Assembly: GCA_910584215.1 (NCBI GenBank)
Contig: CAJTYI010000054.1
Coordinates: 1-21,067 of the forward strand
Length of the DNA stretch: 21,067 bases
Reading direction: 5' to 3'
DNA from: an uncultured Roseburia sp.
GTDB lineage: Bacteria; Bacillota; Clostridia; Lachnospirales; Lachnospiraceae
Numbering within the stretch: position 1 is the stretch's first letter; each line of letters opens with the position of its first letter. The notes under the pieces were generated by a model. The model saw nothing but the letters and a program-made list of their open reading frames with translations. It was not told where the DNA came from and made no database searches. Made by a program: the position numbers and the translations under genes. Shown in pieces: positions 13,722 through 21,067 of this stretch.

Positions 13722-16010
13722 TCATTTTTGCGGAAAAGAGATTGTGACTTTAAATAAATCACCGTCCACATCCAGACGAAACGTGCCGTTTTGCGCCTCC
13801 GTAAAACTCTTGGCGATGGCGAGGCCAAGCCCTGAACCTTCTGTATTCCGCGACAAATCACCGCGCACAAAGCGCTCCGTCAATTCCTCCGGTTTAACAC
13901 ACAGCTCCTCCGCCGATATATTTTTGATGGAAATTTCCACCTGCCTGCCCGCTTTGACCGTCACATAAACGCGGCTTCCCTCCATGGCATATTTGCCCAC
14001 ATTGGCAAAAAGATTTTCAAAAATACGGTAAGTTTTCGCGCTGTCAAGCGGCGCCGTCACCTTCTCCTTTGGCACGTCAAACCGCAGTTTCAAGTCTGCC
14101 GCCGCAAAGCGGTTCTCATGCTCGACACTCACTTGTTTTAAAAGATTGACGACATCCACATCCACCAGCTTTAAAGATATGCTGTTGCTTGCCGCCTTGC
14201 TCACTTCAAATAAATCTTCGATCAGCACTTTTAAACGAAATGATTTCCTCTCGAGGATTTCGATGTAAGACCTGCGCTCCTCCTCCGTTAAATTATCCTT
14301 TTTCAACAGCTCTACATAGGTCGTGATCGCCGTAAGCGGCGTCTTTAAGTCATGGGACACATTGGTAATCAGCTCTGTCTTCATGCGCTCGCTCTTGATC
14401 TCTTTTTCGACCGCGTTTTTCAGACCGTCCTGCAAGACAAACAGCTCCTTTTTGATCGGCTCAAAGCTGCCCAGGTCTTCCGCGAATGGAACGTCAAAGT
14501 TGCCGCCCTCAATCTGTCTCATCCCATCTAAGAGTAGATTATATTCTGTCCGTATCTTCTGATAATATTTTTCTAATAAGAAAAACAGGACAACCGAATA
14601 GATAATGACGAAAAAAACGCCATAAACCCAACAGCAGGCAATCAAAGCAAGAATCGGAAAATTGAGAAGCACCACTTTTAATATGGTCTTTGTCCCGTTT
14701 TCCCCAAAATCCATACGCTCGATCTCCATTCTCAAGGAGGACCATTTTAACCTGCATTTGTGCCAGACTTTTTTTAATAACAGCACCCCTCTGCCAATCA
14801 GGCTGTACTCCTTTAGATATTCCAAGATGCCAAGTGAAAATACCGGCCGCAGCATACGGATGCAAAAATACCACATGGAAAACAGCAACAGCAAAAGCGC
14901 TGCTCCCAAACAGTAGTTTATCCGTTCCGTGTATGTTCCATGCCCAAACATGTGTATCACATCCGCAATCGTGACATAATGTTCCCACGCTCTTATCATA
15001 TCTATAAATAGATCATAGGCAAATATAACCGTCATGACGCCGATGGCGGAGATTTCAAAAAGGGGAATAATTCCCGGACATTTCATCGGAACGTTTGATT
15101 TCCATACACTCCTGCTCGTCATAAAGCACATAAACAGCAGCAAAACGGCCAACGCCCCAAAGTAAACACCTCCTGCCCCGCTTTCCCTGTAGGCGTTATA
15201 GACAGCGGAATAGGACGGCCGGTGCATGATGCCAAATTTCGCCTCTGACTCCGGACTATTTGGAATGGCGACAACCACCTGCAGATTCTTGGGCGGCATA
15301 ATCAGATCGTTCTGTATTATTTCATCTGATGTCAGACTATATTCATCCGCGCCAAAAATGCGCTGCTTCTCCCGGTCAATTTTGCCAAACATGCGCACCA
15401 TATCTTTTGCATCAAGAGCGTCATTGTAAAGTGGAGCGATAGCAAATCTGCCGTTTTCGTCAAAATCGAGCAAGAAGTATGCTACATAAAGCTGTTGAAA
15501 TTCTTCTGCCGTCTGCTCTGGCAGCTCTTCACCCTTTAAGATCTCCTCAATCGCCTGGAGACTGTTCGAGCTTTCTCCCACACGTTCCATATACGCATAA
15601 TATTCAATCTTATCCCGCAATTCTTCAAAATTAATACTCCACTCAACTAATTTATTGTTTATGAAATCCCGATAATTTACTTCCCTCCGTGCGACTTCCT
15701 CGACACTCCACTCTTGATCTGACTGCCGCTCCCATTCTTCCATCCATGCATAGTCTGTAAAAACATCAATCACACTCTCCCCGTTTACAGAATTCAGAAT
15801 TTCATAGTAAAGCACATAACAGCCTGCATACAAATCACTAAAGGTGCTGTACATGGTTTCCTCATCGTATTCCTCACTTCCCGATAATATCTCCTGCGCA
15901 CTGTGATTGACGCCCGGCAAAAGCAGCAGCGTCCCCACTGTCACCGCCAAGATACCGACGATCGTAAAAATTCTTCTAACTACTCTGTTTTTCAATTTTG
16001 TATCCAACAC
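13722..16010 (-). CDS. Membrane sensor histidine kinase
   Basis: The 762-residue kinase starts with a membrane segment (about 12-34). A large extracytoplasmic sensor region (about 35-285) is followed by several more membrane segments (near 286-305, 325-348, 380-402 and 455-492). A linker then leads to the dimerisation domain with NVSHDLKTPLT, phospho-acceptor His553. The ATPase domain has an N-box (ENLFANVGKYA) and a G2 box (GSGLGLAIAKSF), but the usual DxGxG box reads IKNISAEEL, without the Asp. That may be a subfamily trait or reduced ATP use. The start is a GTG at 16010 preceded by GGTGG, overlapping the response regulator gene by 35 nt, which implies translational coupling. I do not recognise the sensor domain or its signal. 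Confidence 0.9.
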   Translation of the reverse strand: MLDTKLKNRVVRRIFTIVGILAVTVGTLLLLPGVNHSAQEILSGSEEYDEETMYSTFSDLYAGCYVLYYEILNSVNGESVIDVFTDYAWMEEWERQSDQEWSVEEVARREVNYRDFINNKLVEWSINFEELRDKIEYYAYMERVGESSNSLQAIEEILKGEELPEQTAEEFQQLYVAYFLLDFDENGRFAIAPLYNDALDAKDMVRMFGKIDREKQRIFGADEYSLTSDEIIQNDLIMPPKNLQVVVAIPNSPESEAKFGIMHRPSYSAVYNAYRESGAGGVYFGALAVLLLFMCFMTSRSVWKSNVPMKCPGIIPLFEISAIGVMTVIFAYDLFIDMIRAWEHYVTIADVIHMFGHGTYTERINYCLGAALLLLLFSMWYFCIRMLRPVFSLGILEYLKEYSLIGRGVLLLKKVWHKCRLKWSSLRMEIERMDFGENGTKTILKVVLLNFPILALIACCWVYGVFFVIIYSVVLFFLLEKYYQKIRTEYNLLLDGMRQIEGGNFDVPFAEDLGSFEPIKKELFVLQDGLKNAVEKEIKSERMKTELITNVSHDLKTPLTAITTYVELLKKDNLTEEERRSYIEILERKSFRLKVLIEDLFEVSKAASNSISLKLVDVDVVNLLKQVSVEHENRFAAADLKLRFDVPKEKVTAPLDSAKTYRIFENLFANVGKYAMEGSRVYVTVKAGRQVEISIKNISAEELCVKPEELTERFVRGDLSRNTEGSGLGLAIAKSFTEAQNGTFRLDVDGDLFKVTISFPQK

Positions 16011-16686
16011 CCCACACCACCTTCAAATATTCTGGTTCTCTCGGGTTGATCTCGATTTTATCGCGAATATTCCGCACATGTACCATGATCGTATCCGTGT
16101 TGATCGGTTTTTCATTCCAGACCCTCTCATAGATTTCATCAGTGGAATATACTCTCCCCGGAGTTTTGATTAACAATGCCAAGATTTTAAATTCAATCGG
16201 TGTCATTTTCACCGGATTGCCGTCCACAAAGACCTCTACCGTGTCCTCATTCAACTCCAGCCCGCCGACGCAATAAATGCGTTCTCCTTTGTTCTCCTGC
16301 TGTTTTCTGCTGGAAAAACGGGTGTAGCGGCGCAACTGAGAGTTAATGCGGGCCATCAGTTCCAACGGCGTAAAAGGCTTCGTCACATAATCGTCGGCTC
16401 CGATATTTAACCCCATCACCTTATCGGTCTCCTCCGACTTTGCAGACAGCATAATCACCGGAAATTCATATTTTTCCCGCAGTCTCATCGTCATATTGAT
16501 GCCGTTCATCCTTGGCATCATGATATCAATGATCGCCAGATGTATCTCGTGCTCTTCCAACACTTTAAGGCCCTCGATGCCGTCGGCCGCTTTGTAGACC
16601 ATATAATCCTGGTTTCTGAGTAAGATCTCGATGCCATCGCGTATCTCTTTATCATCCTCCACAATCAAAATACTATACTGTTCCAT
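15976..16686 (-). CDS. OmpR/PhoB-family response regulator
   Basis: The 236-residue two-domain regulator has a receiver domain (1-120) with the acidic pair at 11-12, phospho-acceptor Asp54 in IIDIMMPRMNG, a Ser/Thr-type switch in MLSAKS, and Lys103 in VTKPF. A winged-helix DNA-binding domain follows (about 140-231: TPIEFKILALLIKTPGRVYS, then WNEKPINTDTIMVHVRNIRDK). It is the cognate partner of the overlapping histidine kinase. GGGAG is 12 nt before the ATG, rather far, so initiation may be modest. A promoter and a palindrome lie directly upstream, consistent with autoregulation. Target genes are not evident in the window. Confidence 0.95.
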   Translation of the reverse strand: MEQYSILIVEDDKEIRDGIEILLRNQDYMVYKAADGIEGLKVLEEHEIHLAIIDIMMPRMNGINMTMRLREKYEFPVIMLSAKSEETDKVMGLNIGADDYVTKPFTPLELMARINSQLRRYTRFSSRKQQENKGERIYCVGGLELNEDTVEVFVDGNPVKMTPIEFKILALLIKTPGRVYSTDEIYERVWNEKPINTDTIMVHVRNIRDKIEINPREPEYLKVVWGVGYKIEKQSS

Positions 16687-16715
16687 GCTATGTTCTGCTC
16701 CCTTTTCTGCTTTTT

Positions 16716-16731
16716 GTAACGATTTCGTTAC
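16716..16731. promoter_or_regulatory. Candidate operator palindrome in the two-component leader
   Basis: GTAACGATTTCGTTAC is a perfect 7+7 inverted repeat with a 2-bp centre. It lies about 3-18 nt after the predicted transcription start of the regulator-kinase operon and 30 bp before the regulator's ATG. Its symmetry suggests a dimeric repressor or the regulator itself binding there, but OmpR-family sites are more often direct repeats. Confidence 0.5.
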
Positions 16732-16740
16732 CCGTCTTTT

Positions 16741-16769
16741 ATCATACCATATCTGCCCCCTTATCTGAA
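16741..16769 (-). promoter_or_regulatory. Probable promoter of the two-component operon
   Basis: On the minus strand, TTCAGA (16769-16764) and TATGAT (16746-16741) are separated by 17 bp. The -35 matches only four of six consensus positions, which is compatible with a regulated promoter. Confidence 0.5.
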
Positions 16770-17014
16770 ATATTTTGCAGTAATATCTGATACGAATCTC
16801 AACCGCAAGATCGTTTCACAGATTTTGCGGCGCTGCAAAACCCTAAACCAAGCATTGCACAATCTTACATACTGCGTCGTCTGCGCTGCATGATGGGAAA
16901 TCGCACAGACGTCTTAATTGCCATGTAGGTATGCTAACAGCGTAATCTAAACAGAGACAGCAGAAATTTCTAAAGTTTTTCATAAGAAAAACATTTGATC
17001 AATCGAGTAGGGGA
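16770..17014. other. Gene-free stretch between the two-component promoter and repeat copy B
   Basis: I see no open frame or known RNA here. It holds two small hairpins: CCGCAAGATC (16803-16812) with GATTTTGCGG (16821-16830), pairing with one G-U on the plus strand, and GTTTTTC (16975-16981) with GAAAAAC (16986-16992). Its role is unknown. Confidence 0.5.
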
Positions 17015-17092
17015 GATTTCTTCCCTACTCGCTGCGCGGGGTGCGTGCTGCAACAGCAGCTATTTTCACTTCGCACCCCTGTGCATAAAAAC
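17005..17092. repeat. Structured interspersed repeat, copy B
   Basis: Bases 17015-17092 match 1-78 at 76 of 78 positions. This copy also shows the left hairpin arm missing from copy A: GAGTAGGG (17005-17012) pairs with CCCTACTC (17023-17030). The second stem pairs GGGGTGCG (17039-17046) with CGCACCCC (17072-17079) around the small GCTGC-AACA-GCAGC hairpin. As in copy A, the shared block ends in the A-run that provides the U-tract of the adjacent minus-strand terminator, here that of nifJ. Confidence 0.85.
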
Positions 17093-17119
17093 GGGACAGG
17101 TAAGCATTTACCTGTCCCG
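17087..17119 (-). terminator. Intrinsic terminator of nifJ
   Basis: On the minus strand, 58 bp after the nifJ stop, a perfect 12-bp stem (17119-17108 with 17103-17092, arms CGGGACAGGTAA) with a 4-nt loop is followed by five U residues (17091-17087). It is a strong, textbook terminator. Confidence 0.92.
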
Positions 17120-17176
17120 CATATTACATCAACTACATATAAATCGCACTTTACGACCTCAATGTCGCCAAGCACT

Positions 17177-20100
17177 TTATTTGTACAGCTCCACGAGCTT
17201 AAGCAGATGCTCGTAACGCTCTTTTGCCGCATCCTCGGACTCTTTGAAGAGCTTCTCCGCTCTCTCCGGGAATGCTCTTGTCAGACGGCTGTAACGCGTC
17301 TCGTTGTTTAAGAAATCCTGATAGGTTCCGTCACCCGGTTTGGAGGTCAGCGTAAACGGATTCTTACCCTCGGCCTTTAATGCCGGATTGAATGAGAACA
17401 GATTCCAGTAGCCGGCTGCGACTGCTTTCTTCATCTCATCCTGGCAATGGTTCATACCGCCCTTGACACCGTGCAGCTCACACGGAGCATATCCGATAAT
17501 CAGGGAAGGGCCGTTGTAAGCCTCTGCCTCAGCCAGAATCTTAACGGCATGTGCCATATTGGCGCCAAGCGCGATCTGTGCCACATAGACATAACCATAA
17601 CTCATCGCGATCTCCGCAAGGCTCTTCTTGCCGATATCCTTACCTGCCGCAGCAAACTGGCAAACCTCACCGATATTGGAAGCCTTGGAAGCCTGACCGC
17701 CGGTATTGGAATACATCTCAGTATCGAATACCATCACGTTTACGTTCTCGCCGGAAGCCAGCACATGGTCTAATCCGCCGAAACCGATATCGTAAGCCCA
17801 TCCGTCACCACCGAAAATCCAAACGGACTTCTTAACCAGATAATCTTTCTTGTCGAGCGCTGCCTGCGCATCCGGGCATCCGGCTGCCGCAGCCTTCTCA
17901 AGCTCTGCCACCAATGCATCGGTAGCTGCCGCATTTTCTTTCGTGTTGTTCTTGGTCTCCTCAAACTTAGCGAAAGCAGCCTTAAGCTCTGCGCTTGCCT
18001 TGTCGGAGCCTGCACATTTTGCGGCGCTCTCAATCGCCTGCTCGCGGAGTACTTTCTGTCCAATCTCCATACCAAGACCGTGCTGTGCGTTATCCTCAAA
18101 CAAGGAGTTTGCCCATGCCGGACCTTTCTTAGAGTCTTTATTTACCGTGTACGGTGAAGTAGCAGCAGGGCCGCCCCAGATGGAAGAACATCCGGTCGCG
18201 TTGCTGATATACATATGCTCACCGAAAAGCTGTGTGATCAAACGTGCGTAAGAAGTCTCTGCACAACCTGCACAGGAGCCTGAGAACTCAAGCAGCGGCT
18301 GGTTGAACTGGGAACCTTTTACGGTATTGTCCGCCGGCATACCAGGTTTCTTGCCGACATTTGCTACCAGGTAATCGAATACCGGCTGCTCTGCGGCCTG
18401 TGACTCCTGCGGAACCATAGCGATCGCGCCCACCGGACAAACGGTGATACACTCGCCGCATCCCATACAGTCTAACGGAGATACGCTCATCGTATATTTG
18501 TACTCGCCCGCCTTTGGCTTGGTGTCCGCTAACTTAATCTGGGATGGAGCCGCTTTCACCTCATCCTCGCTCAGCATGAACGGACGGATCGTCGCATGAG
18601 AACATACGAACGCACACTGGTTACACTGAATACACTTCTCTGCATCCCAGGTAGGAACGGTGACAGCGGTACCGCGTTTCTCGTATGCGGAAGCGCCGTG
18701 CTCGAACTGTCCGTCCGGGTTGCCTGCAAACGCGGATACCGGGAGGGAATCGCCGTCCATCAGGGAGATCGGATTCATCAGTTCTTTTACCATCTTTACA
18801 GTCTCAGGACGTCCAGACAGCTCAGCCGGAGCCGGATCTGCCGCAGGATTCGACCAGGAAGCCGGAATCTCTACTTTATGCACTGCGTCCACACCGGCAT
18901 CGATCGCGTTGTAGTTCATCTGAACAACATCGTCACCTTTCTTGCCGTAGGACTTCTTAGCAGCCTGCTTCATAAAGTCAATCGCCTCTTCGATCGGCAT
19001 AACGTTTGCCAGCTTGAAGAATGCGGACTGTAAAATTGTGTTGGTACGTTTGCCCATACCAATCTCGATCGCTTTGTCGATCGCGTTGATCGTGTAAAGC
19101 TGAATGTTGTTGTCTGCAATATATTTCTTTGCCTCAGCGTTCAGATGATGCTCTAACTCCTCGTCTGTCCACTGGCAGTTGATCATGAATACTCCGCCCG
19201 GCTTTACATCCTGCACCATCTTAAATCCCTTGGTAACGTAGGACGGGTTGTGGCATGCCACGAAGTCTGCCTGGTTGATATAATAGGGGCTCTTGATCGG
19301 CTTGTCGCCAAATCTCAGATGAGAAACGGTAACACCGCCGGTCTTCTTGGAGTCATACTGGAAGTATGCCTGGATATATTTGTCGGTGTGGTCGCCGATA
19401 ATCTTGGTTGAGTTCTTGTTCGCACCAACCGTACCGTCGCCGCCGAGACCCCAGAACTTGCACTCTACTGTGCCCTCTGCCGATGTGATCGGAGCCGGTT
19501 TTACTTCCGGTAAACTCAGGTTGGTAACATCATCCACAATACCGATCGTAAATCTGCGCTTCGGAGCGTCGTTCTCGAGCTCTTTGTATACTGCAAACAA
19601 ACTCGAAGGCGGTGTATCTTTGGAGCCCAGACCGTAACGTCCGCCGGTTAAGACAATAGCGTCAAGACCTGCCTCGCGCAGTGTGGTTGCAACGTCTAAG
19701 TACAGCGGATCAGCGAGTGCGCCCGGCTCTTTGGTTCTGTCTAACACAGCAACTTTCTTTACTGTCTTCGGAAGAACTTTAAGGAATGACTCGGATACCC
19801 ACGGACGGTACAGACGCACCTTAATGAGTCCGACTTTCTCACCCTTTGCGGTCAGGTAGTCGATTACTTCCTCTGCCACGTCGTTGACGGAACCCATCGC
19901 AACGATCACGCGCTCTGCGTCCTCGGCGCCGTAGTAGTTAAATAAGTCATAGTTTGTGCCTAACTTCTCGTTGACTTTCTTCATATATTTCTCAACGATC
20001 GCCGGCAGTGCATCGTAAGCGGTGTTACATGCCTCACGGTGCTGGAAGAAAACATCTCCGTTCTCATGAGAACCGCGCATAGCCGGATGCTCGGGATTTA

Positions 20101-20722
20101 ACGCATGCTCACGGAAAGCCTTTACAGCGTCCATGTTGCACATCTCTTTTAAATCAGCAAAATCCCACTTCTCGATCTTCTGGATCTCGTGAGAAGTGCG
20201 GAATCCGTCGAAGAAATTGATGAACGGAACCTTGCCTTCGATTGTTGCAAGGTGTGCTACCGGACTTAAATCCATAACTTCCTGCGGATTTGTCTCGCAT
20301 AACATCGCGAAACCGGTCTGACGGCAGGCATATACATCACTGTGATCACCGAAAATATTTAAAGACTGAGTCGCTACTGTACGCGCAGATACATCAAACA
20401 CACACGGAAGCATCTCACCTGCAATCTTGTACATATTGGGGATCATCAACAAAAGACCCTGGGAAGCAGTAAAAGTGGTGGTTAAAGCGCCTGCTGCAAG
20501 AGAACCGTGTACGGCGCCCGCTGCTCCTGCCTCGGACTCCATCTCTACGACTTTCACCTGGTTACCAAAAATGTTCTCCTGTCCTGCTGCCGACCACTGA
20601 TCTACAGAGTCTGCCATCGGGCTGGATGGTGTAATTGGGTAAATAGCTGCCACATCCGTAAACGCATATGCAACGTGTGCCGCAGCGGTGTTACCATCCA
20701 TTGACTGTTTTGCTCTGGACAT
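17177..20722 (-). CDS. nifJ: Pyruvate:ferredoxin (flavodoxin) oxidoreductase
   Basis: This 1181-residue one-chain PFOR oxidises pyruvate to acetyl-CoA and CO2 and reduces ferredoxin, a central cytosolic step of clostridial fermentation. Domain order is as in the Desulfovibrio enzyme: N-terminal pyrimidine-binding domain (YPITPSSPMAD, 26-36), the central and gamma domains, and a two-[4Fe-4S] ferredoxin domain (CIQCNQC with Cys697/700/703/707, and CMGCGEC with Cys752/755/758/762). The TPP domain follows, with the third cluster's CAGC (817-820) and GDGWAYDIG (972-980). TGCSSIW and YAPCELHG supply the remaining cluster cysteines. Length is normal. AGGAGG is about 8 nt before the ATG. It has its own promoter and terminator, so it is monocistronic. 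Confidence 0.97.
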   Translation of the reverse strand: MSRAKQSMDGNTAAAHVAYAFTDVAAIYPITPSSPMADSVDQWSAAGQENIFGNQVKVVEMESEAGAAGAVHGSLAAGALTTTFTASQGLLLMIPNMYKIAGEMLPCVFDVSARTVATQSLNIFGDHSDVYACRQTGFAMLCETNPQEVMDLSPVAHLATIEGKVPFINFFDGFRTSHEIQKIEKWDFADLKEMCNMDAVKAFREHALNPEHPAMRGSHENGDVFFQHREACNTAYDALPAIVEKYMKKVNEKLGTNYDLFNYYGAEDAERVIVAMGSVNDVAEEVIDYLTAKGEKVGLIKVRLYRPWVSESFLKVLPKTVKKVAVLDRTKEPGALADPLYLDVATTLREAGLDAIVLTGGRYGLGSKDTPPSSLFAVYKELENDAPKRRFTIGIVDDVTNLSLPEVKPAPITSAEGTVECKFWGLGGDGTVGANKNSTKIIGDHTDKYIQAYFQYDSKKTGGVTVSHLRFGDKPIKSPYYINQADFVACHNPSYVTKGFKMVQDVKPGGVFMINCQWTDEELEHHLNAEAKKYIADNNIQLYTINAIDKAIEIGMGKRTNTILQSAFFKLANVMPIEEAIDFMKQAAKKSYGKKGDDVVQMNYNAIDAGVDAVHKVEIPASWSNPAADPAPAELSGRPETVKMVKELMNPISLMDGDSLPVSAFAGNPDGQFEHGASAYEKRGTAVTVPTWDAEKCIQCNQCAFVCSHATIRPFMLSEDEVKAAPSQIKLADTKPKAGEYKYTMSVSPLDCMGCGECITVCPVGAIAMVPQESQAAEQPVFDYLVANVGKKPGMPADNTVKGSQFNQPLLEFSGSCAGCAETSYARLITQLFGEHMYISNATGCSSIWGGPAATSPYTVNKDSKKGPAWANSLFEDNAQHGLGMEIGQKVLREQAIESAAKCAGSDKASAELKAAFAKFEETKNNTKENAAATDALVAELEKAAAAGCPDAQAALDKKDYLVKKSVWIFGGDGWAYDIGFGGLDHVLASGENVNVMVFDTEMYSNTGGQASKASNIGEVCQFAAAGKDIGKKSLAEIAMSYGYVYVAQIALGANMAHAVKILAEAEAYNGPSLIIGYAPCELHGVKGGMNHCQDEMKKAVAAGYWNLFSFNPALKAEGKNPFTLTSKPGDGTYQDFLNNETRYSRLTRAFPERAEKLFKESEDAAKERYEHLLKLVELYK

Positions 20723-20768
20723 TATAATTCCTCCTTAAAAAATTGATTTAAAATTAAGCTTTACGCTC

Positions 20769-20797
20769 ATTTTAGCATTTTATTTGTCGATTGTAAA
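20769..20797 (-). promoter_or_regulatory. nifJ promoter
   Basis: On the minus strand, TTTACA (20797-20792) and TAAAAT (20774-20769) are separated by exactly 17 bp, about 45 bp before the nifJ start codon. The site fits a strong housekeeping promoter for a central metabolic gene. Confidence 0.7.
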
Positions 20798-20976
20798 GGT
20801 TTCCTGCTGTATGAAAACAAGAACATTTGCCGCATTATGTAACATGATGTCCCGGCCCATCTGTGAGGTTTAAATGCCTCAAACAAATCTGCACCGGCTT
20901 GCCCACCTTTCTAAGAATATGATGGAGGTGGACAAATTATTATAGGTTATTAGCTAGTAAGCTTTATAACATACAA

Positions 20977-21067
20977 ATGAATAAATATGCAAATAGCTCC
21001 TATCAAAAGTTATATCGTTTTTCTTATCAGTATATCGAAGCGGCGTCCAGCCGGCATCCTAACTGCA
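20977..21067 (+). CDS. Possible 5' end of an unidentified plus-strand gene (partial)
   Basis: From the ATG at 20977 the frame stays open to the window edge for 30 codons (MNKYANSSYQKLYRF, then SYQYIEAASSRHPNC). It is divergent from nifJ. No Shine-Dalgarno sequence lies close upstream, and the fragment is too short to recognise, so this may be a chance open frame. Apart from a small TGAGG/CCTCA inverted repeat at 20864-20881, the space between it and the nifJ promoter holds nothing I can name. Confidence 0.25.
   Translation, partial: MNKYANSSYQKLYRFSYQYIEAASSRHPNC

Noticed and set aside
1..17092. Composite transposon bounded by the two 78-bp copies
   Set aside because: The copies are direct repeats, no transposase or integrase lies between them, and the enclosed genes are housekeeping functions.
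17045..17311. Plus-strand frame with the same first residues as one at 31-213
   Set aside because: The similarity (MLQQQLFSLRTP) arises from the non-coding repeat, and the rest is antisense to nifJ or unrelated.

Overview
The window looks like a chromosomal segment of a Gram-positive anaerobe of class Clostridia, most likely family Lachnospiraceae. The evidence is the company of genes: a Firmicutes-type class III fructose-1,6-bisphosphatase, a one-piece 1181-residue pyruvate:ferredoxin oxidoreductase, an L-box (lysine) riboswitch on dapA, a two-OB-fold SSB-like protein of a kind I associate with Clostridia, and strong AGGAGG ribosome binding sites. The species cannot be named from the sequence alone. 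Almost everything is on the minus strand; only typA, and perhaps a fragment at the right edge, read on the plus strand.

Left block (about 73-5280, minus strand): a near-consensus promoter, a lysine riboswitch and its intrinsic terminator precede dapA, dapB and fbp, which are tightly spaced, followed after a 272-bp gap by nfo and a terminator. The gap is filled by a tandem array of a roughly 100-bp hairpin-bearing repeat. If dapB-fbp read-through is real, gluconeogenic FBPase sits under lysine control. Next (5285-8222) are a two-OB-fold SSB-like gene and, divergently, typA/bipA, with promoters for both in the 457-bp space between them.

Middle block (8314-13520, minus strand): a promoter, a three-S1-domain RNA-binding protein, a LacI-type-sensor/GGDEF protein, an ArsP_2-type membrane exporter overlapping or abutting it, and a MATE transporter form a probable four-gene operon that converges on typA. 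Upstream lies a two-component system (13722-16686) whose response-regulator and kinase genes overlap by 35 nt. A perfect 7+7 palindrome sits just past its predicted transcription start.

Right block (17087-20797, minus strand): nifJ, encoding pyruvate:ferredoxin oxidoreductase, with its own promoter and a strong terminator. At the extreme right a short open frame may be the start of a divergent gene.

No obviously new multi-gene system is visible. The most unusual features are non-coding. One is a structured 78-bp repeat found twice (1-78 and 17015-17092), each time fused to the U-tract side of a minus-strand terminator. Others are the hairpin repeat array between fbp and nfo, the 63-bp nested palindrome after the histidine kinase, and the palindrome in the two-component leader.
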